A stretch of DNA of 64,000 nucleotides from Clostridium sp. UBA4548 (GTDB lineage: Bacteria; Bacillota; Clostridia; Clostridiales; Clostridiaceae). Location: positions 1 to 64,000 of the forward strand of contig NZ_DGLI01000023.1 of the NCBI RefSeq assembly GCF_002387895.1. Direction: 5' to 3'. The notes under the pieces were generated by a model. The model ran no database searches. It was given only the letters and a program-made list of their open reading frames with translations, and was not told where the DNA came from. The position numbers and the translations under genes are program-made. Positions 59,914 through 64,000 of the stretch are shown one piece after another (position 1 is the first letter of the stretch; each line of letters starts with the position of its first letter).

Positions 59914-62226
59914 ATGAAGGAAGTTAAAAAATCCATTCCAAAAATTGAGAGCATGGGACTGTTAAAAGGAAAGCCAGCATATACCAATGATTTACTTCCT
60001 AGGGACTCATTGATTTGCAAGGTTTTAAGAAGCCCCTACTCTTTTGCAGAAATAGTAGATATAGAAGTGGATGATGCTTTAAAATTACCGGGGGTTGAAA
60101 CTATTTTAACCTATAAAGATCTTCCAAGAAATGCAATAACTAGAGCAGGTCAAGGGTATCCGGAACCTTCTCCACATGATAAATTCATTTTAGATAGGTT
60201 TGTTAGATATGTAGGAGATGAAGTTGCGGTAGTAGCTGCTATCAATGAAAATATTGCAGAGGAGGCTTTAAGTTTAATTAGGGTAAAGTATAAGGTGTTA
60301 GAACCAGTATTGGATTTTGAAAAAGCTGAAGGTAATTCTTCAATAATTCATAATGAACCTGAATGTCATTCTATGTTTGATATTGGCTTTGATCCTAAAA
60401 ATAATATAGCAGCCTCCTACAGTATGAGTGTAGGTGACATAGATAGAACCTTCGCCACTGCAGATATTGTATTAAGTGAAACTTATTACACACAAGCTCA
60501 AGCACACGTTACTATGGAACCTCATTCCTCAGGGGCTTATTTAGATATTCATGGTAGGATAAATATTATTTCTTCTACACAAAATCCAGTGCATGCAAGA
60601 AGAATTGTTGGTACTGCACTAGGAATTCCATTGAATAAAATCCGCGTTATAAAACCTAGAATTGGCGGTGGCTACGGTGGTAAGCAAGCAATTCATGGCG
60701 AGATGATTGTTGCTGCAATAGCATTAAAAACAGGGAAACCATGTAAATTAATTTATACTAGAACGGAAGTATTTGATGCATCTTATAATAGGCATCCTAT
60801 GAGATTTCAAGTAAGACTAGCAGCTAATAAGGACGGAAAACTTAAGGGAATAGATATGGATGTATTATCAGATACCGGTGCATATGGGGAACATGCATTG
60901 ACTGTATTCATGGTAGGAGGATCAAAAACTTTACCTTTGTATAATAAGGTTGATGCAGTGAGATTTGGTGGTAAAGTTGTTTATACAAATAAGACTCCTG
61001 CTGGTGCTTTCAGAGGGTACGGTGCAATTCAAGGAAATTTTGCATTGGAGTCTATTATTGATGAACTAGCTCATAAATTAAAAATGGATCCACTTGAACT
61101 TAGAAAAATAAACATGATAACTGAAGGCGAGACTTCTCCTGTATTTAAAATTATGGGTGAAGGGGGAGAGGGCGTAGAAATGATTCTTGAAAATTGTAAG
61201 CTTGACTATTGTGTAAATAGAGGCGCAGAACTAATAAACTGGAAGGAAAGCTTTCCTAAAAAAGTATTAGATAATGAGAAGGTTAGAGGCTATGGTATGG
61301 CTATAGCTATGCAAGGTTCTGGAATTCCTAAAATAGATATGGCTTCGGCAATACTAAAATTAAATGATGGTGGTTTCTTTAATTTAATGATTGGAGCTAC
61401 AGATTTAGGAACAGGTAGTGATACAATCCTTGCGCAAATTGCAGCAGAAGGTTTAGGTGTATCTACAAGTGATATCGTTGTATATTCTTCTGATACAGAT
61501 TTAACTCCATTTGATACCGGAGCATATGCTTCAAGTACAACCTTTGTTTCTGGAAATGCTGTTAGAAAGACTGCAGAAAAAATGAGAAGAATGATAATAG
61601 AAGAGGCTGCTCTTAAGTTTAACGTATTAAAAGAAAATATTGAGTTTGATGGAAAAACTCTAAAAACTATAGATGGCAAGAATAATATTACTCTAAAAGA
61701 TTTATCTACAGAATTATACTACAATAACAATCAAAAACAACTAGTAGCTTGTGAATCCTATTGTGGAGAAAAATCACCAGCACCATTTATGGGTGCATTT
61801 GCAGAAGTTGAAGTAGATACAGGAACTGGCAAAGTAGAAGTTAAAAACTATGTATCAATAGTTGATTGCGGTACTCCTATTAATCCTAATTTAGCAAGAA
61901 TACAAGTTGAAGGTGGACTTCTTCAAGGGATAGGTATGACCATATATGAAAATGTAGTACGTAACTATAAAGGAAATTTACTAACAAATAACTTAATGCA
62001 GTATAAAATTCCTACTAGAAAAGATGTAACGAATCTTACAGTTGAATTTGCAGAAAGCTATGAGCCATCAGGTCCTTATGGAGCCAAATCAGTTGGTGAG
62101 ATAGGAATAGATACACCACCAGCAGCTATTGCTAATGCTGTCTATAATGCTTGCGGTGTAAGAGTTAGAGAATTGCCAATAACACCTGAGAAAATTTTGA
62201 TGGAATTAAAAAATCTAAATAAATAA
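59914..62226 (+). CDS. Molybdenum hydroxylase catalytic (molybdopterin-binding) subunit
   Basis: 770 aa. XDH family: an N-terminal a/b hammerhead (GKPAYTNDLLPRDSLICKVL), then the Moco region with VTMEPHSSGAYL, GGGYGGKQ, GAFRGYGAIQGNFALES and TGAYASSTTFVSGNAV. The catalytic Glu lies in SVGEIGIDTPPAAIANA. The usual GGFGGKE is GGYGGKQ here. It hydroxylates an N-heterocycle such as a purine or nicotinate. Selenium in the Mo site is possible but not readable from sequence. The partner Fe-S and FAD genes lie directly upstream. Confidence 0.92.
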   Translation: MKEVKKSIPKIESMGLLKGKPAYTNDLLPRDSLICKVLRSPYSFAEIVDIEVDDALKLPGVETILTYKDLPRNAITRAGQGYPEPSPHDKFILDRFVRYVGDEVAVVAAINENIAEEALSLIRVKYKVLEPVLDFEKAEGNSSIIHNEPECHSMFDIGFDPKNNIAASYSMSVGDIDRTFATADIVLSETYYTQAQAHVTMEPHSSGAYLDIHGRINIISSTQNPVHARRIVGTALGIPLNKIRVIKPRIGGGYGGKQAIHGEMIVAAIALKTGKPCKLIYTRTEVFDASYNRHPMRFQVRLAANKDGKLKGIDMDVLSDTGAYGEHALTVFMVGGSKTLPLYNKVDAVRFGGKVVYTNKTPAGAFRGYGAIQGNFALESIIDELAHKLKMDPLELRKINMITEGETSPVFKIMGEGGEGVEMILENCKLDYCVNRGAELINWKESFPKKVLDNEKVRGYGMAIAMQGSGIPKIDMASAILKLNDGGFFNLMIGATDLGTGSDTILAQIAAEGLGVSTSDIVVYSSDTDLTPFDTGAYASSTTFVSGNAVRKTAEKMRRMIIEEAALKFNVLKENIEFDGKTLKTIDGKNNITLKDLSTELYYNNNQKQLVACESYCGEKSPAPFMGAFAEVEVDTGTGKVEVKNYVSIVDCGTPINPNLARIQVEGGLLQGIGMTIYENVVRNYKGNLLTNNLMQYKIPTRKDVTNLTVEFAESYEPSGPYGAKSVGEIGIDTPPAAIANAVYNACGVRVRELPITPEKILMELKNLNK

Positions 62227-62266
62227 AAAGATTAATTTACTAAATATTTTATATGGAGGTATGATA

Positions 62267-62866
62267 TTGGGAGTTGAAGCTGTTGTGTTAGCTGCAGGGC
62301 TATCATCTAGAGCTCATAAGTATAAGATGGCCTTAGATTTTAATGGAAGCACAGTGATAGAAAACTGTATAGTTAATATGTATGATGTAGTAGATAAAAT
62401 CATTGTAGTTGGTGGTTATAACTTTTCTTTAATTGAAAGTATAGTATCAAAATATAAAAAAGTTAAACTAATATATAATGATAAATATGAAAGTGGCATG
62501 TTTAGCTCTGTAAGACTAGGGATAAACAGCGTTATTAGCGACAACTTCTTTCTTATTCCAGGGGATTATGCTTTGGTTGATGAGTATGTGTATTTAAAAA
62601 TGCTAGATTATAAGAGTGATGCTTCTATAATAATACCTTCTTATAAAGGAAAGAAAGGTCATCCTGTACTTTTTAAGGACAGTAGCATAAAAAGTGCAAT
62701 TAATCATAACTTTAATAATTTGAGAGAAGTGATTAATTATATAGGGTTTGAAACGCTAGAAGTAAATAGGGACGGAATTTTATATGATATTGACACCTAT
62801 GAGGATTATATTATTGCACTGGAGAAAAAGTTAATAAAAGAGGGTATGAAAAAAGCAGGTTATTAG
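62267..62866 (+). CDS. MocA-like nucleotidyltransferase (YgfJ type)
   Basis: 199 aa; TTG at 62267, 6 nt after GGAGGT (the in-frame ATG at 62261 touches that RBS). Nucleotidyltransferase start EAVVLAAGLSSRAHKYKM, then PGDYALV in the place of the usual LGDQP, and PSYKGKKGHPVLF. Relatives attach CMP to Moco (MocA) for XDH-type enzymes. Position between two Mo-subunit genes supports cofactor modification for this cluster. Confidence 0.88.
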   Translation: MGVEAVVLAAGLSSRAHKYKMALDFNGSTVIENCIVNMYDVVDKIIVVGGYNFSLIESIVSKYKKVKLIYNDKYESGMFSSVRLGINSVISDNFFLIPGDYALVDEYVYLKMLDYKSDASIIIPSYKGKKGHPVLFKDSSIKSAINHNFNNLREVINYIGFETLEVNRDGILYDIDTYEDYIIALEKKLIKEGMKKAGY

Positions 62867-62918
62867 TACCTCTGACACTTTGAGATTATGTGAAACCAAC
62901 GAGAAAAATAATAAGAGC

Positions 62919-64000
62919 ATGGGGGTGTTTAAAATTAGCGATTGTATAAGTACTCCAATGAATAGATTTGATGCAGCTGATAAAATTAGAGGCGAGGCAA
63001 GATATATAGGGGATATGTTTTTTGAAGAGTTTTTGTATGCAAAAACTCTTAGATCAACTATGGCAAGAGCTAAAATTTTAAGTATAGAATATCCTGAACT
63101 TCCAGAGGGGTATTATATAGTTGATAAAAATGATATTCCGAATAAAAATAGGGTCAAAATAGTAACTTATGATATGCCATTTTTTGCAGAAGACACTGTT
63201 AACTATATTGGCGAACCAATAGCTTTAGTTGTTGGAAAGGAAAAGAATATAATAGCAGAATTATTAGCAAAGGTTAAAGTTAATTATGAAACTCTAGACC
63301 CTATTTATACAATAGAAGAAGCAAGCTACAAGCTACCTATTTACGGGAAAGATAATTTGTATGCTGATTATCATTACAAAAAAGGAGATATTCAACAAGC
63401 TTATAAAGAGGCGTATAAGGTTTTTACAAAAGAGTATGAGACAGGTTACCAGGAGCACATATATCTAGAGCCACAGGGAGTAGCTGCTAGTTATAAAGAT
63501 GGAAAAGTAACCATTTATGGTTCAATGCAATGTCCGTATTATGTTAAAGATGCTGTGGTAGAAGCCCTAGGATTTGAAGAAAATAGGGTTCAGATTATAC
63601 AAACAACAACTGGAGGAGCTTTTGGTGGAAAGGAAGAATATCCTTCATTAACTGGAGGGCATGTTGCTTTTGCTACTATTAAGTGCAATAAGCCAGTAGT
63701 GTTAATTTTTGATAGAGATGAAGACATAGAATGCACTACTAAAAGACATCCATCTAAAATAAAAGTTACCATGTTGGTTGACAAGGATAATAAAATTATT
63801 GGAATAGATAATGATATTAGATTAGATGGCGGTGCTTATTGCGGCCTTACAAATATAGTCCTTCAGCGTGCAATGTTTACAGCTACAGGTGTATATAACA
63901 TTCCCAATGTGAGAGTAAGAGGTAGAGCTATTGCTACAAACACAGTTCCAGGAGGAGGGTTTAGAGGGTTTGGAGCACCACAGGGTTTCTTTGCTTTAGA
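62919..64000 (+). CDS. Second molybdenum hydroxylase catalytic subunit, 3' partial
   Basis: About 360 codons visible and open to the right edge. Start taken as ATG 62919 (weak AAGAG RBS); not certain. XDH-like a/b hammerhead (FDAADKIRGEARYIGD), NYIGEPIALVVG, HIYLEPQGVAASY, TTGGAFGGKEEYPS and GGGFRGFGAPQGFFAL. It is clearly diverged from the Mo subunit at 59914 and keeps the usual GGFGGKE. It lacks an N-terminal 2Fe-2S domain, unlike E. coli XdhD. It may share the single FAD/Fe-S pair with the first Mo subunit or be an alternative enzyme. Confidence 0.88.
   Translation, partial: MGVFKISDCISTPMNRFDAADKIRGEARYIGDMFFEEFLYAKTLRSTMARAKILSIEYPELPEGYYIVDKNDIPNKNRVKIVTYDMPFFAEDTVNYIGEPIALVVGKEKNIIAELLAKVKVNYETLDPIYTIEEASYKLPIYGKDNLYADYHYKKGDIQQAYKEAYKVFTKEYETGYQEHIYLEPQGVAASYKDGKVTIYGSMQCPYYVKDAVVEALGFEENRVQIIQTTTGGAFGGKEEYPSLTGGHVAFATIKCNKPVVLIFDRDEDIECTTKRHPSKIKVTMLVDKDNKIIGIDNDIRLDGGAYCGLTNIVLQRAMFTATGVYNIPNVRVRGRAIATNTVPGGGFRGFGAPQGFFAL

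Noticed and set aside
61290..61679. 129-codon minus-strand ORF
   Set aside because: Lies inside the Mo-subunit gene, antisense to conserved coding sequence.

Overview
The window is AT-rich DNA from a strictly anaerobic, endospore-forming, Clostridium-like firmicute. The signs are strong AGGAGG-type ribosome-binding sites, frequent TTG/GTG starts, spore photoproduct lyase, a collagen-like (exosporium-type) protein, an Rnf complex, a HydABC-type [FeFe]-hydrogenase with maturases, and use of selenium. I see no rRNA, tRNA, CRISPR array or intact mobile element.

Layout. 1-4.3 kb: the 3' part of a collagen-like Gly-X-Y protein with Cys-Cys pairs, then three tandem paralogous GT2-TPR glycosyltransferases, probably a spore-surface glycosylation locus. 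4.8-6.0 kb: two in-frame-UGA selenoprotein genes, MsrA (Sec in GUFW) and a HesB/IscA-like protein (GMGUGG), which ordinary ORF calling truncates or misses. 6.0-7.2 kb: a decayed tyrosine-recombinase gene. 7.3-25.5 kb: housekeeping and sporulation-type genes: an NlpC/P60 hydrolase, a cytosolic histidine kinase with a frameshifted C-terminus, an S1-domain protein, small hydrophilic proteins, SplB, MgtC-like, a MoeA-like molybdopterin protein, a GT4 glycosyltransferase, RarA, an AlaX editing protein, two DUF1292 proteins, a deoxynucleoside kinase, a CCA-adding enzyme with no canonical start codon, and an SDR dehydrogenase. 25.6-33.7 kb, minus strand: an NhaC-type antiporter, DeoC, an RseC-like protein and the complete rnfCDGEAB operon. 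33.9-47.8 kb: pseudouridine catabolism (HTH-PsuK/PsuG), MATE exporter, beta-lactamase-fold hydrolase, FtsH, amidohydrolase, exonuclease, a long glutamine synthetase and a two-gene LysO lysine exporter.

48.0-55.5 kb is the hydrogenase region: a TM1266-family regulator, HydG and HydF on the plus strand, converging on hydC-hydB-hydA on the minus strand. HydABC and Rnf together suggest ferredoxin/NADH balancing coupled to H2 and to ion pumping. 56.2-64.0 kb is a molybdenum hydroxylase/purine-catabolism cluster: SsnA-like aminohydrolase, a PreA-like flavin/Fe-S protein, FAD, 2Fe-2S and Mo subunits, a MocA-like nucleotidyltransferase and a second Mo subunit cut by the window edge. Its composition recalls the E. 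coli ygfK-ssnA-ygfM-xdhD-mocA group. With the selenoproteins and the MoeA-like protein it makes a selenium-dependent molybdenum hydroxylase plausible, though this is not proven here.

Most notable observations: the adjacent selenoprotein genes, the probable ACG start of cca, the one-base frameshift in the kinase, SunS-like glycosyltransferases beside a Cys-rich collagen-like protein, the intrinsic terminator just ahead of the hydrogenase-maturation genes, and the double-Mo-subunit hydroxylase cluster.
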